In this document: in pieces, positions 36,090 through 50,100 of the stretch | Position numbering within the stretch: the stretch's first letter is position 1 | How the letters are laid out: every line of letters begins with the position of its first letter | NCBI RefSeq assembly: GCF_954871325.1 | Contig: NC_088775.1 | Location: 27,009,561 to 27,073,560, forward strand | DNA: 64,000 nucleotides | Source: Gordionus sp. m RMFG-2023 | Lineage: Eukaryota; Nematomorpha; Gordioida; Chordodea; Parachordodidae | Direction: 5' to 3' | Made by a program: the position numbers and the translations under genes | Notes under the pieces: model-generated | Databases searched by the model: none | Seen by the model: only the letters and a program-made list of their open reading frames with translations | What the model was told of the DNA's origin: nothing

Positions 36090-37731
36090 TTTCATAATAA
36101 ACTTATAACCTCTATAAATCAGATATTAACAAGTTGATAATTTTTAGGCCAGTCCAGCGGCCATGTTAAAATATTTTTATTATGAGCGCAAGTTATCAGA
36201 AACTTTATTGATCTCATTTCGACTTGTCGCTTAAAATTACTTTTTTTCTGGAAATGAGAACCGGAAGGTTTATAACGGGGGAGAATAGGCATTTGCCTCA
36301 TGTACTTCACGGGGAAAGGAGGTTTCCTGTGCTGGTAATAAAAAATAGGGGAGGGTAGAGGATAAATCTTGGAATGTATCTCTTTTATATATATGTAGAA
36401 GATGGCAAGACTGACGCTCTATCCTCCTAATACCAGATAATTTAGTCATATATTTTCCCCATATTTATAATTTATAACCTATTTTCTTTGAAAAATTTTA
36501 TAATGCGTATAGTATAATATTATTTGCTCTAAATACAAGTTTTTGCATTGCTATAAAAATTCACATTGCTTAGTGAATAAAAAATGGTAAATGACTTATA
36601 AAATATATATTATAATGGCCTAATTAGAGATCTTTTTTAATTTAACCACACCTCAATATCAAGAATAGTTGTTTATTTTGGTGTTCAACAACATAAAGTT
36701 TGGTGTAGGCTTTATATTTAAAAAATCGAACTGAACCGGGTATTAATTAAATTCCTACCGGACCAGGCCTAAAAATTTTGCCATTTGCATACCTGTGGGT
36801 CCAATAACTATCTACTTACCAAAAAAAGGATACTTTTTTAAAAAAATTCTCACCAATGCAATGCAAATTAACCCGGATTTGGATTTAATGACATAAAAAA
36901 AATCTTGATAAATTGAGAAACTAATTTAAATCTAAGAAATTTTTTTTGCAAGACTGAATTTTAGTCTATGTGCAGAACAGAAAATGGTGTCAAGAGCTGA
37001 CATGTGTGTGCACTTTTAATTATTGAATAACCGACCTAGCTAATATACATATATCGTAGGTTGAACACTTCTTATTTTAAGAATCATTTAAAAAAAAAAT
37101 AAGCTTACTTTTTTTATATTAATTTTATGATAAAATAAAGAACAAACAAAAATAATAAATGCAAAATAAGACATAAGATATATAAAAAAAATATGATATA
37201 TAATGTAATTCAAATTATTTTATAAAGAAAGATAATAAAATATAAATAATTATTTAAATATAAACGGGTAAACGAATCTTAAATTAATTGTTATATTATC
37301 GTCATACATTTTTCGTTTCAATCATTTACCCATTTATTAATGAAATTAAAATTATATGTACAAATAATATATTCAGTATTTGGTGAAAAAAATTGGAAAT
37401 ATCAGTGTTTTCATTAAATAAAGAAGTAAAATATAATTGAAAAAATTATTAAAAAATTGAATTATTTTTTTAAAAAAATATAAATTCATGTCATCAAATA
37501 TAAGCACTAAAAATTTCTAACAATGACAGCCCAAACATCGAAAAAATGTAACAAGAGATGCTGGAAAACTATCGCGTTAAATGTTAAATAATCTAGTCAA
37601 AAAATAAATTTCTAAATATTTAACAATATACATTACATATAGCGATTCATTATTCATAATTAAGTAAACGAACACCATTTCCGGTGCGTGCCTGAGCATC
37701 GAGCCTGGACAAAGGATAAGTGTTTAATTAT
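36090..37731. other. AT-rich region 3' of the GAPVD1-like gene
   Basis: Holds a decayed GC-rich repeat near 36690-36800 (ACCGGGTATT, CCGGACCAGGCC). No canonical AATAAA follows closely after the host stop codon on the minus strand; the nearest candidates are AATAAT-like. Confidence 0.4.
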
Positions 37732-38187
37732 TCATTCATCTGCGTATTCCATGGTTTTGATAAACTCAACTACAGAGCGGAACTGGGTCCACAAATAACC
37801 AATCTCACCCGTGCACGAAGAGAAATCGTCTGCTGTAGAGACGGTCGGAAATTCGTGCATCCTTCCATCGGAATTCACCGATGACGTGCCATGGTGGCTG
37901 TGATGACTACGCTTAAAATAAAATTGCTCGACGTATTGAACGTTGGAGAGCAGGGCCCGCGGATTAACAGCAAGAACCACGTACACCAGAACCGGGACAA
38001 GGTCATCAGCTTGAGCAGCGGAGTGATCTCCGGCAGAGAGGGAAGCGAATCCACTATGACTGAGGGCGGCCGATACTAATAAGCAGGTGCGGATTACGTG
38101 GAAAAGCTTTTCACGGGGGCAAGAACACAGATTGAGTGCCTTAAGTGCATTCCGGGCCTCGGTCCATGGGTAGAAAGCCAGGTTTCG
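37732..38187 (-). CDS. GAPVD1: GAPVD1-like terminal exon i, VPS9 domain
   Basis: 151 codons and TGA. VPS9 landmarks, numbered within the exon, are PREKLFHVIRTC (24-35), the ADDLVPVLVYVV helix carrying the Rab-contacting Asp (60-71), NPRALLSNVQYVEQF (75-89) and GEIGYLWTQFRSVVEFIKTM (127-146), with the conserved Tyr at 131. These are the residues that contact the Rab5 switch regions in related exchange factors, so activity is expected. Between KR-93 and GE-127 lies a 33-residue Ser/His-rich insert where relatives have a short loop. The acceptor is TATTAATAAG. Confidence 0.9.
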   Translation of the reverse strand, partial: RNLAFYPWTEARNALKALNLCSCPREKLFHVIRTCLLVSAALSHSGFASLSAGDHSAAQADDLVPVLVYVVLAVNPRALLSNVQYVEQFYFKRSHHSHHGTSSVNSDGRMHEFPTVSTADDFSSCTGEIGYLWTQFRSVVEFIKTMEYADE

Positions 38188-41100
38188 CTTATTAATATAA
38201 AAAAGAGTTAAGAATTAATAAATAAATTGCGCGAGGGATCGAATATTGATTAATCAAACATAAAAAAATGTTTGTTAATCATAGCCAGGCTATATCAATT
38301 AATCAGTTAGAAAATTAAATACTGGCGCGTTTTAAATTCGTTTACTGTTTATATTTTCGCTTTATTTTGAAACAATTAGTAAAATAACGATAATCAAAAA
38401 TTCCGGACCAAATAGATTAAAAATACTCTGGGCGTGTCGGGTTTGAAAATAAAATTTCCCCAAAATCCAAACCGAGAGTAAAATTTCGATTCTTATAGGT
38501 CTAATAATTATTAATATACATTACCTCCCTACTTTAAAAATTAGAAAGGCCCCATAAAACCATTAATAAATGTCAAAGAAACATAACAAACCTCGGGTAT
38601 ATTGAGATCCTTATGGCGTGGGTCCAGACCCAATGCGGTTATCTTGGCAATATGTCGCGCAAAAAGTTGATCGCGGGTAAAGTCTCCATCCCCATTTGGA
38701 AACATGGCGGAACGAAAAACGCGCGAATAAAGATGACGGCGAACATGGGGCCAAACAATTCCTTCCCATCCGTAGCTATCACCAGAAATCTCGTTTTGGT
38801 TGTTTCCGTTATAACTAGATAGAGCTGATGAACGGTGGTGGGCAGGTTTATCGAGGCTGAAGGAGCAGACTGGGCAATGGTGAAAATTAAATTGAGACGA
38901 GTGGCTAAATTGAAAATCGTTGTCAGAACCAGCTGTAACGTGGGCCAGGGTGTTTTATAAATCATATAAAATTTATTAGTTATTTTTTAAATGTGAGAAT
39001 TTAAGGTGAATAGTAGTTTAAAATAACGATGAAATACCACTGGGTGTGGAATCGTCAGGTACTATATCGGTTCAGTTGCGCTTCGATTATTAGTTTAAAA
39101 TTTATAACAATTTCGTTCTTTCTTTTTCTCTCTTTTCCATTATAGGTTATTGTTACGGTTCATAATGACTTCTTCAACGTATTCTTAAAAATCAAACATT
39201 ATATATAATAAATGATTTTTAAACCATATAAGAGATCAGGGTTGCCATTGGCAGGTCAAAATTTTATTTTACGGGAGAAATATGAAAATTGTTTAAAAAC
39301 ATTGCGGGATTTTTCAAAGTAAGTAATGTTTTATATATAGCTTTATTGTAATTTCCATTTTTGTAGTGGAGAAAAGTAAATACTTTGATCAAATGTGAAA
39401 ACATATTTATTAAAAAAAACTATCATAATTTTACAATTAAAAATTAGATAACTTTATGCAATGTATGAATAACGTTTAATAAAATATAAAAAAAAATATG
39501 GAAAATTCTAATAGTTTGTATTTATAATAAAAATTATATTTTATTTGAGTTTTAAATATTGGACTTAAATGCTTACCGTCGTTATTAAGATATTTATAAA
39601 AAAAACTAATTTTATTAAAATATATGGAAGAAAAGCTGATGAAGAAGGTTCACAGTACAAAAAAATCGTTTGCTATTTTATTAATTGATACTTTTTATTT
39701 AAAAAATGATAATACACTAAAATATTAAAACAAGTTTACTAAATAATTTATAATATATATATATTATAAATATCGAAGGCTCTAAAAGGAGCATAATCTA
39801 ATAATGAATATGTACCTAAAAAACAAGTATAATTGTGTTTAGAAATATCTAGTTGAAGTTTTTGTTTAAGAAATGAGGATTCGCAATTTTTGTTTATGTT
39901 AAAAAATTTTCGTGATAAAGTATTTTAGAAAAAATATGTAGACTGTGAAAAATTGCCGTTAGTTGATATGACTATTGGCTGAAATATAAAGTTATTTAAT
40001 TTTGAATATTTATTAATTTTTTTATTTTCCCCACAAATAAGAGGGTTTGAATTAATTGATGAAGGAAAAGAGGAGACGCAGGTTGCGTCCCAAATAAGGG
40101 ATTTCGCATTGGACCAGGGTATGCAGGTTAAACCGTCGGGTCTGAGGCCGTCCTGCAATGAGAGGTTGGTAGGTTCAAAGATGTTGGCATTTTAGCCTTA
40201 TTAAAAGCGTTATGGGTGATTTTATTAATCGCTTTATGCCAGAGATGGCGACCATTATTATTTTTATATAATATATTATTAAAAATGATATTTCTTTTAG
40301 ATATCTTCTTACTAGCAGGGAAAATAAAAATTAATAAATACTCAATACTAAATAACTTTATTTTTCAACCAATAGTCATTTCAACTAATGGCAATTTCTC
40401 AGAATCAACATATTTTTTTAAAAAAATTTTAGCACTTAAAATTTTTAACATTACAAACGAAAAACGCGAATTAATTTTTCTTAAACAAAAACTATAATTA
40501 GAAATTTTTAAACATAATTATACCTGTTTTTAGGAACATTTTTACTATAAGTTCTTTTTAGAGCCATCGATATTTTTAAAATATACATTCACTTTTAATA
40601 TATATATATATTCATTTTTTATTTTTACATTTTATTTACATGTTTTAAAGATAAATGAATAATAAAAAATAGTTTAGTGATTGAGTATATCTACAATCCA
40701 AAAAAGTGAACTTGCCAGTATACTGAATTGGTGGATAACCTCCAAGATTTTGAAAAGATCCCTGCAATCAGAATAGCATATAACATAGACTTGTTACACA
40801 TTTATGAAATTTACAAACTTAAAGAATTCAACAAAAGTCTCAAAAAATATTAGACTTCCTCAGAATGTTTATCTATTAATAAATTATGATGGCAACAATA
40901 ATATTAAATAAATATATTATATTGGCATAAAATATTATGAATAAAGTATCAATGTATTAAAAACATATACGTTATTGCAATAACAAAATATTATTTATTG
41001 AACAGAAGCATATATAATATATAAAATAGTATTTATTCATCAGAATCAATATCAAATTATATAAAGGTTAAAATGAAACATTTAATGTTGAAGTTTTTCT

Positions 41101-44100
41101 ATCATTATACATATTCCTGATGAAATTTTTCTTCATCCTTTTTACTTTTTTATCCTTCATCTCAATAATTTTTTAAAAGATATGGTAATATTTTCTCATA
41201 TAGATATTAATTATTTTAAAATTTAACATTTAATTATATATAGTAATTGATATTTTTAATAAAAATTTAATATTGATATTTTTAATAAAAATTTAATATT
41301 TTAATTTATATTAGTTAATAAAATTTGTTGTAAAAACTTTATAAAAATTAAAAAATTTTATGTCTTTGATACCTTGGAAATTAACAGGACATAATATAGT
41401 ATTAGGTGTTATAACCAATTTCATACCCTTCAATAGGAGGATATACCATAATCCACTTATTTCATATACATAAGACTTTTATCATAATGGCATTTATGTT
41501 ACCTTACGCAATTGATAATTGCTTCTTTATCTATCAAATTCTAAAAAAAATAATATATAACATCGAAAAAAAAATTACATTAGAATTTTTGGCGCCCATT
41601 TGTATACGCAGCGAAAAATACAAAATGATTTGTATTTAATTTACGCAACGACAAATAAATCGGATAAAACGCATAGCTTTATTATGAATGCATCATATCA
41701 AATAACATATTTTGTATTTTACGCATCGCTTACGTATGCGAAGCGCAAGCCACTATGAATGCAGCTTAAGTTTGGTCTCTATTTGTTAGAGCAATCCGAT
41801 CTCTCTTTCTATAGGCAGTCCTCATAACCTAAATATGCGCTCTGATGAGGAATTCGAATGAGGTAAAGAGAATACATACTGGCATCGTTATTATGAAAAA
41901 ATTGTACCCATTTCTCCTCAGAATTTAGATCATTTATATTGGATTATTTTGAAGAATCATAAAATTTAGAGAGCATAACAATCTCTTCAAACAAGATATC
42001 AATATCTAGCGGTATTTTATTGTAATTATCAAATCACAAAATCCATCAATTTATGATTTTTGTTCCTAACATTTATACATTTGCAAATAGAATTATTAAA
42101 ATCAAATTTTGATTATAAATACTAGAGATCTACAAAAGTAATATTTTTAAATAAAATTCGGGCCGGGTCGGGCCTTGGAAATTTTTTAAAATATATTTAA
42201 ATTTATCAATTTTATATTGAATTTTTTATGTAAAATAAAAATATTTTATTTTATTTGTGGAACTAGACGCTATATAACTATGTCTTTTATTTTGAGTAAT
42301 TTTACAAATTAATTTCTATATTTAAATAAGTTCGGGCCTGGCCGGTAAATTTTCTTTAAAAAAATTCCGGGTTCGGGCCGGCATAACTTTTTTAAAAAAA
42401 ATTCGGGCCGGGCTTGAAAAATTAGGCCCGATGCAGATCACTAATAAATACTCTAAAATTGTTTTTGCAAAAAATGCTTTATTTAAAAACCCATTAATTA
42501 AGGCAACTTTTAAACAATTGTAAATGACATTTTTAACAATAGAGCCATAAAATATATTATCAAATTTTAGCTGAAAAAATTAACATAGCTGTGTAACATA
42601 ATTTTTGGAATCTGTATTAACAAAAATTCTTCTAATTGCAAGTGCATATTAACATATGTAGATTTCCAAAACGTAAAACCATGCCTAAATATTCTTTGGC
42701 CAACTCATTCGAAAAATCCTTGCAAAATATTTGGCCAGCTTATAATTTCCAATTAAAAATTATCATTTTAGTGGTTCATGATATTTTAAAATTCTATCAA
42801 TGTCGGGTATTAGTGATAATAATCGGTTGATGTCATACTGACTCACACCATTCCATATCATACGTAATGCCTGTGCTTGACAATTGAATTAATTAATGAT
42901 TGTTTCTTCATATAGATTATGTATTTAAATGAATAAAATGAAAATTTAATTAAGTAAAAAAAAAGATAACCTCAAGAAAATAGTCTAATCCAGATAAAAT
43001 ATTCCTATCCTAATTCCTAAATTTTACTAACACAAACACTTGATTGTTATTATGTTGTGGTATCATTAGAGAAAACATTAGGGAAAAGGAAATTGGAAAA
43101 CTAGACATGTTTTTTGAAAATAATTTAAAAAGTATAAAAATAATCAAATGCTGTTTCTCAAAATTATTATTTATACATTAAAAACATTAAAATGCTAAAA
43201 ATTTTAATGCGGGTGAAATTTTAAAATTGTGGGAGGGAGATCCGGGAGATTTTTATGGGAGGAAGATCTCTGCGTGTAAACTAAAAAATTGAAGGAACCT
43301 AATAGGAGATAAGAAATACTATAAAATTTAGTAGCTAAATATGTTTTATTAAATTTCATCGAGCTCTGCAGGGCTACATTGAAGAGTTTTTTATAGCCGA
43401 AAATTAAATATTATAAATATCCTCAATAATCATTATGTTTCGTTTCATCAATATCTCAATCAGAATCACATGTCTTATTCATACACGTAATTTCCATTTC
43501 CCAAATTAACTTTCCTGTCAAGTTAAATAAATTACATATTATATTCTACATTTAGCCAACTTAAAATCTAGAATAATTTATAGGTATAACAATTATAAAA
43601 TATTTTCATTTGATATTTTTTTTTTCTAAAATCTTTTCAATTTGATAGCCTCAAATTATTTATAAAATTGTTTATAGAATCGATTCAAATTTAAAAATAA
43701 TTTCTGAAAAGATTAGAACTCAAGAATTTGAGATGAAAAAAAATATAAATGGAAAACCTATAGTATGGAAGAAATTCGGGTAAAAAATTGCAAATTTTTT
43801 TAATCGGGTTCGGGTTGGAACAAAAAATTTGTGCTCAAACTCAGACACAAATTTTTTTAACTTAGGGTCGGGCCGCAAAACTAAGCTATAGATTGCATTT
43901 TTTGAAAGTAACTTAACTTATAGTTGCTGCATTTTGAATGAAGCTGTTGATTATCATATTAAACCTTCATCTACGTCTATATAATTTTTCGAGCAATTAA
44001 TTGAGCTAAAAAAATAGTCTCCATGAGTAAAGCGGAGTAAACGTAATTACCAAAAAAATTAAGAATTTAATATTTAACCTGAGTTGTATAATAATGGCCC

Positions 44101-47100
44101 GTAACAATCCCTAGCTAGGCGGCAAACGTCTTCGCTATAACCAGACATCAGCGATAAACCAAAATCGTCAGAGGTCACTAAGGGGTAAGAATGAGTTGTG
44201 CAAAAGCTCCGTCCGTTTTTGGGAGGCGAGTAGCGATGCTTAGACGGGCTGGACCGTAGGGTCGGGAAGAAGTGAACGAGTTGCCGTCTCAATTTGAGTT
44301 GAAAATCGTTAATGAAATCGGACTGGAAAAATATGAAGAAAATATTGAAGTGATTTACTTACAATTGGGTGCAAATTATTTAGATAACTTTAACTTAAAA
44401 AATAAAATATAAATGGTTGGTAAAATATGTTTACAAATTATTTATTTTTCGCAAATTAAGGATTTGAGTTGACTAATGCAAAATTTAAAATAAGAGCAAA
44501 TTTCAGAAGTGCTATAACATTTAAACATTTTTTAAAAAAAATGGTGTTAGGGATTGGACTCATTTAAAATTTTTTAGTACATAAAAATATGCATTTATAA
44601 AACTTTTTCATCGGGTGTGGCTAATTTCGCGAATTCCTGGGCAAATATTTCGATCGATTGGGCGTGTCGACGGATAAATTTTTGAGTCACTTGAGATATC
44701 ATAAAATTTTCGGACAAATTTCTTCTCCTGTATAAAAATGAATGTAATTTATAAATTTTCAAATAAATTAAATATTACACATTTTGACGTAAAGTATAAA
44801 AGGTCAGACTACGTCTAATTTTTTATGAGAACATTTAAAAAAATATATATATTGTCATAAATATTTTTTTCACATCTCTATAGTAGATTGGATGCTTAAC
44901 ACATAAGAATTGAACTATTTCCATAAGTAGTTGGGGGGGGGGGTGAGATTTTCTTTAAAAGTGAATATAAAACGTGACAATATTGTAATAACTTTGCAAG
45001 TTTGAAATGGTCATATAATACCTATATATATATATATATATACCTAATCAAATCTAAATTTTCGTCTTCCAAAATAGAGTATTCGAGATTTTTTCTTTCG
45101 GCGAATAGACGTAAATAATTTTTGTAGGCCCGTTTGAGAGAGAATATCGTGGATAGATGAGTAATCAAGCGATCCATCCTATTATTCCTATTTTAAATTA
45201 AACAAAACAAATTATTAACATTTTTTTGATTTGGTTTCTATACACTTAAAAAATGGTATTATTATTTCCTATTTACCACATTCAAATGGTGATTCAGAGC
45301 ATATAATTATTCGAATGGGAATATCTAAAGAAAAGATTGTAATCAATTATCTTTATAGGCTTTAGAAGCTGAATTAATGGATCAAGCATAATTTTAAATA
45401 TACTAGTAAAGATTTAAAAGGAAGGAAAAATAACATTTTAGATAAAATCTTATATAAAATATGAATGAGATTAACTTAATGTACTTATTTCTTCTTCAAT
45501 ATTTTGTTTATTCCTTATATTGAATAAGTTTTCATAGATGAGGGATTTAGAATATTATAAGATTTTAAGTATTAGAATTTGAATGTAATATTATATCAAA
45601 AATAGCTGATGATTACCATATAAATGCATTATGAATAATTTTCTTTATTGTCATATAATCTATTCTTTTTTTTAAATATTTAATTTTTTTTAACATGTTA
45701 AAAAATTTTAAGATAAGGGTGAAAATTAAAAAGGATTATATAGAAAAATAAGGAGGACTTGGAATAAAAAATACATATGCATCATTGGCTTAGGAGGGTG
45801 GGGGGTATCCGTAAAAGATACGATTTCAAAAGCAATAAAATTATTTTAAAAAAAATTCAAAACCTTTGTCCGTAATTATTCCCAAATATATCCAAAACGT
45901 GTCGCCATATTGTCGCATTGTGGAAGTCTCCCATCAAGTGACACCTGTCGACTTGACGTTGCACGAGTCGTATTAGACTTAATAAGTTGGTTGAATTTTC
46001 GTCGTCGGGGTGATCGGATCCCACCTAAAATAAATTACACAATGAATAGTATAAATAATATAACTTTATTAAGGTATTATTAGTTTTTTAGAACACAAAT
46101 AATATGGCAATATACATCGTGATCACTAATGATTATTATCATTACACTGTCAAGTAATTTATATAAAATACCATTTCAAGTATTCGCCTAGGCCAGAAAA
46201 CCCAAATTTGGGGAAAAATTGGTTTCAAAATGATAAATTAACGTAGTTAATGGAAATTTGAAATTAAATATTTTAAAATTCTTAAAAGATTATCTCGGAA
46301 GATTTACAAAAATCGGTCAATTAAAAATACATGTCACTTGCGATATAATTCTTTTAAACATTGTTATTGTATACAATTATTAAATTATAACCCCTAATTT
46401 TTAGAAAATGATTATATGGTTCAGATCATCATTATAAAATTAATATATTTGGTGGTTTGTATTGCCCCAATTTATTAGAAAAATTGTCAAAACAAAAAAG
46501 AATTTGGCATTTTTAGGAAAAATTTGATCAAAAATCTATCTTCTATAAAAACTGAATTAAAGTGTATATATCAGTGATTGCACCATCATATTAAGTTGCG
46601 TATGTACTGACTTTACAATACAAGTGAATTAATAAATATTGGAGAAACGGGAGAAAAAAATATGAAACCTTTTGGACAGAATTGGGTCGCACAGCTAAAC
46701 TTCCTGAATGTCGAGATTCGTTTAGTAACCCGGATATTGACATTTTCTTGATGAGGTAATCGCAGAGGAAGCCTTACGAGAGATTACAAATAATTAAACA
46801 TAATTTAAAATTGTTTTTTTTTAAAAAATAGTTGATCGAAAATTGGGTGAAGAATTGGAAAGGTAACTAGGGACGTAAATTTCCCGGAAAACTATTATTG
46901 ATAGAAATTTGAGTAAAAAACGGGAAATTTCCTATAAAAAAATAATTACAGGTCAATATTGATTTTTTTTTCATGTTTTATTAAAAATATATAGACTATT
47001 AATATATTGTATGAGATAATTTCAATTATTTAATTTGTTATCTTCGTTGAAAATGAAAACGATTCCAGATTTCTAAATCGAGCAATTTGTTATTTGTCTC

Positions 47101-50100
47101 GCAGTCGCAACATCTAATCTAGGTATTCAGAAAATCGGTTTATAACATCTTATCCTTTATCAACTTTATTGTCTTTAAAATTAAATCCGTATATTTTGGG
47201 TCAAGTATATGAGCAGGGTAATAATGTATGTCCCTGCAACAACAAAAAATTACCGGTTTTATTTTATAAAATGTTCGATCTCTATAATTTCGTTCCGTAA
47301 AATATCTGATATGAATAAATAGTTGAGGAACGTGAGATAAATTTTATTTGTTCGCTTCCACTAAGTCTATTTGTGTAGAAATTATTTTATAAAATTGTAT
47401 AGCTGTTCAACATTTAAAAAACGTCCTTATCAAGATTATTGAGTATTGCCACAAAATATTTTTTTTTATATAAGACTATTAATTATCAAAACTTAATGTT
47501 TAAATAGTTGGGTGGGTTAGATGACTTTAAGGAAACAATTCTATTTTTATCTTTTAAGTAGTTGTTTTTCCTTAAATCTGTAAAAGAATGTTGAATTTTA
47601 CACATTTTATAATAATTTGGGCTTTTGCTAGTAAATTTAAAATATATTATTTGCTAGATCCTTTAAAAGCAAATTAAGTCCATGATATTGACCCAATGCA
47701 TTCAATAATTGAATATTTATTTCTCACAAGTGTCTCCAGGTTTTCTACATTACTTGCACTATTTATTATGGTATTAATTTTTGTGCTTCCTATTTCTTTA
47801 ATTACTTTAATAAATTCACTACTCCAGTAAGCATATTGGTTGTTTCAATTAATTTATAGAAAATGGGACTTAGGATTGTTATTATAAAATTTATAATACA
47901 TCCCACTCTTATATTCGCACACATCATTAATAAAAATCAAATTTTTTTTCATCTTATCCATCGATTACTATATTTTATATCCTTTCATTTTCACTGTTTA
48001 ACAAATTTTTACTGAGTAAATATCTTGAGAGAATTTTAAATATTGAAATAATTTCTTCCAAATACACGCTGCATTATGGAAGATGGACAATTTAACATAA
48101 TGGCTATTGCGAAATTATCAATATTTCATTAAATTATTTTTTCAGAAATTTATATTATTAGTTGAATTAAAATTAGAAGAGGAAGTTTGCCTATACTCTA
48201 TCCTATTCCTATCTCTTTAACCTTTATTCCTACTCATTATCCTGAGTTATTATTATATTGTCGAAAATGAAAGTACATACAAACTAAATACCATTATGGT
48301 ATATGAATCAAGAGGAAATTATTTTTTTTATAAAATATGATTAAAATCCTGATTTCCCTTATGTTACATCGCTAATTATAACAAAACATACTCGGTCGGT
48401 AAATAGCATAATTAAAAATAAAAAATTTACTATTGAAATATCGGGCACTAGTGTTGTTAAACGGCTCGTTTTGAGCCGATTTTTAAAAACGGCTAACACA
48501 ATATTTTAGCCAGAAAAATGTTATGCAAGCCTGAAGATTTTGCTCATAGAAGGAACAAAGGTCTAGACATATATTATCGAAATCTCGAAGCTTAGGCAAT
48601 ATTTTTTTGGCTAAAATATTGAGTTAGCTGTTTATAAAAATAGACTCAAAACGAGCCGTTTAACAACACTATCGGGCACTAGCACAAATTCCTTAAATTC
48701 TAACCCAACCCGCCGATATCAAGTCTTGACATAATAAATTCTTTTAATTTTAAGCACATTTAAATAATATTTTAATGTAAGAGCTATTTATCTTCCGAGC
48801 GTGATGTATGCAACAATGGCGAGCATACGCATATAGTTATAAAAATATTTTTAAAAAATTTAAGTGCCATAAAAAAATAATGTTTATATAAAAATCTTAA
48901 TCAAAAATTCTAACTGCGAATGGAAAAGTCAAACAATTTATAAAAGCTTACCTTATTTGTAAATTCTTAAATACTCTATAAATTTAAAATGAAAGGCTTC
49001 GAGTTCAAAATGGTATTTCAGTTTATAAATTACAAGGTAAAAAGGCATAATGCTTCATTTCACTTTTAAAATAAAAATGTAGTACTAAATGAATGCTTTC
49101 ATAATAAAAAAAATAAAGGCTTACTTATGTCATCGTCCAAGATTCTTCTCTTGTCGATTTCGTGTTTGACATTGCAACTATCGTGTTTGACATTGCAACT
49201 ATCGTCATTCAAATTATCCCCCTTGTTGCTAATATTTAAATTATGGCGGACGCGTGAATCCAAATTATCCCCATTATCTCGCGCATTCAAATTTCGGCGG
49301 TCGTTGTGGGTGACTACGTTATTTTCTTCGTCGTTTGTGGTGACGTCTTCGCGCGGATCGGCGACGGATGAATTCGCCAATGCAGAACAGGTGGAAGGAG
49401 GTGGGCTCGGGGAAGGTACGCGGCGAGAAGCCGAGGTTAAAAAATCGTGACCTACGACGTAATGCATGGTCTCGCGGCCAGCTATGGCATAGGTAGAACT
49501 GCTGATCGAATCCAAGCAATTCCTGGAGATTATAGTAACGGGTTTTGACGGGCCCATTCTAAGGTCGTCCATGTGAAATGTTTCTAAAAAGGGTAGTGGG
49601 GCTGTTATAAGAAGCGTAATTAATTTTAAAAAGTTATATTTTCTCATAAATTAAATAATTATTTGTATTGATGTTATGGTATCACGAAAGTTGTAGTACG
49701 TATTAAAAAATTTAATACTTGCTCTTATGAGCGAAATTACCATTAATAAATTATTACAAAATATCTATTTTATTAGGTTCACCAACATATTTTTACACAT
49801 TTCGCACCGTTACGAACATATAGAAGTAATCAGACACGATGATGCGAATCGTCTAATGGTGAAAATATCGGTGCCCCTTGAAGATAAATAATTATTTTGA
49901 TTTGATAATTATAATAAATAAAAATTTATTAATATTTTATAAGATACATATTCTGATGAGGAATTATCAGAGCCTAATCAATAAATATCTGTCAAAGAGT
50001 TAGAAACTTAGGCTCAAAAAAATTCTAGTTTAAATATTCTTTATAATAATTATCAAAAATTTTTATAAAAATATACCCGGACCTGGCCGAACATTTTAAA

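Larger units (their letters stand above)
38933..44078 (-). other. Intron g-h (5.1 kb)
   Basis: The longest intron. It holds the inverted LINE fragments at 39790-40560, the MITE at 42123-42443 and a decayed GC-rich repeat near 43770-43885. A 41590-41770 stretch has repeated ACGC and TACGC motifs of unknown nature. Confidence 0.7.

Noticed and set aside
38639-38965. 108-codon minus-strand ORF as an independent gene
   Set aside because: It is a shadow frame of host exon h. The frame dictated by exon g gives VPS9-type sequence instead.
45852-46024. Exon f as the last exon with a stop right after GQRF
   Set aside because: AAG|GTTTTG is a donor of the same type as others in the gene, and exons g to i continue in phase to a full VPS9 domain.
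49099-49647. Secreted protein with signal peptide beginning at the ATG at 49647
   Set aside because: A good acceptor (TTATAACAG) lies at 49602, and exon c joins there in matching phase. The hydrophobic start is intron read-through.
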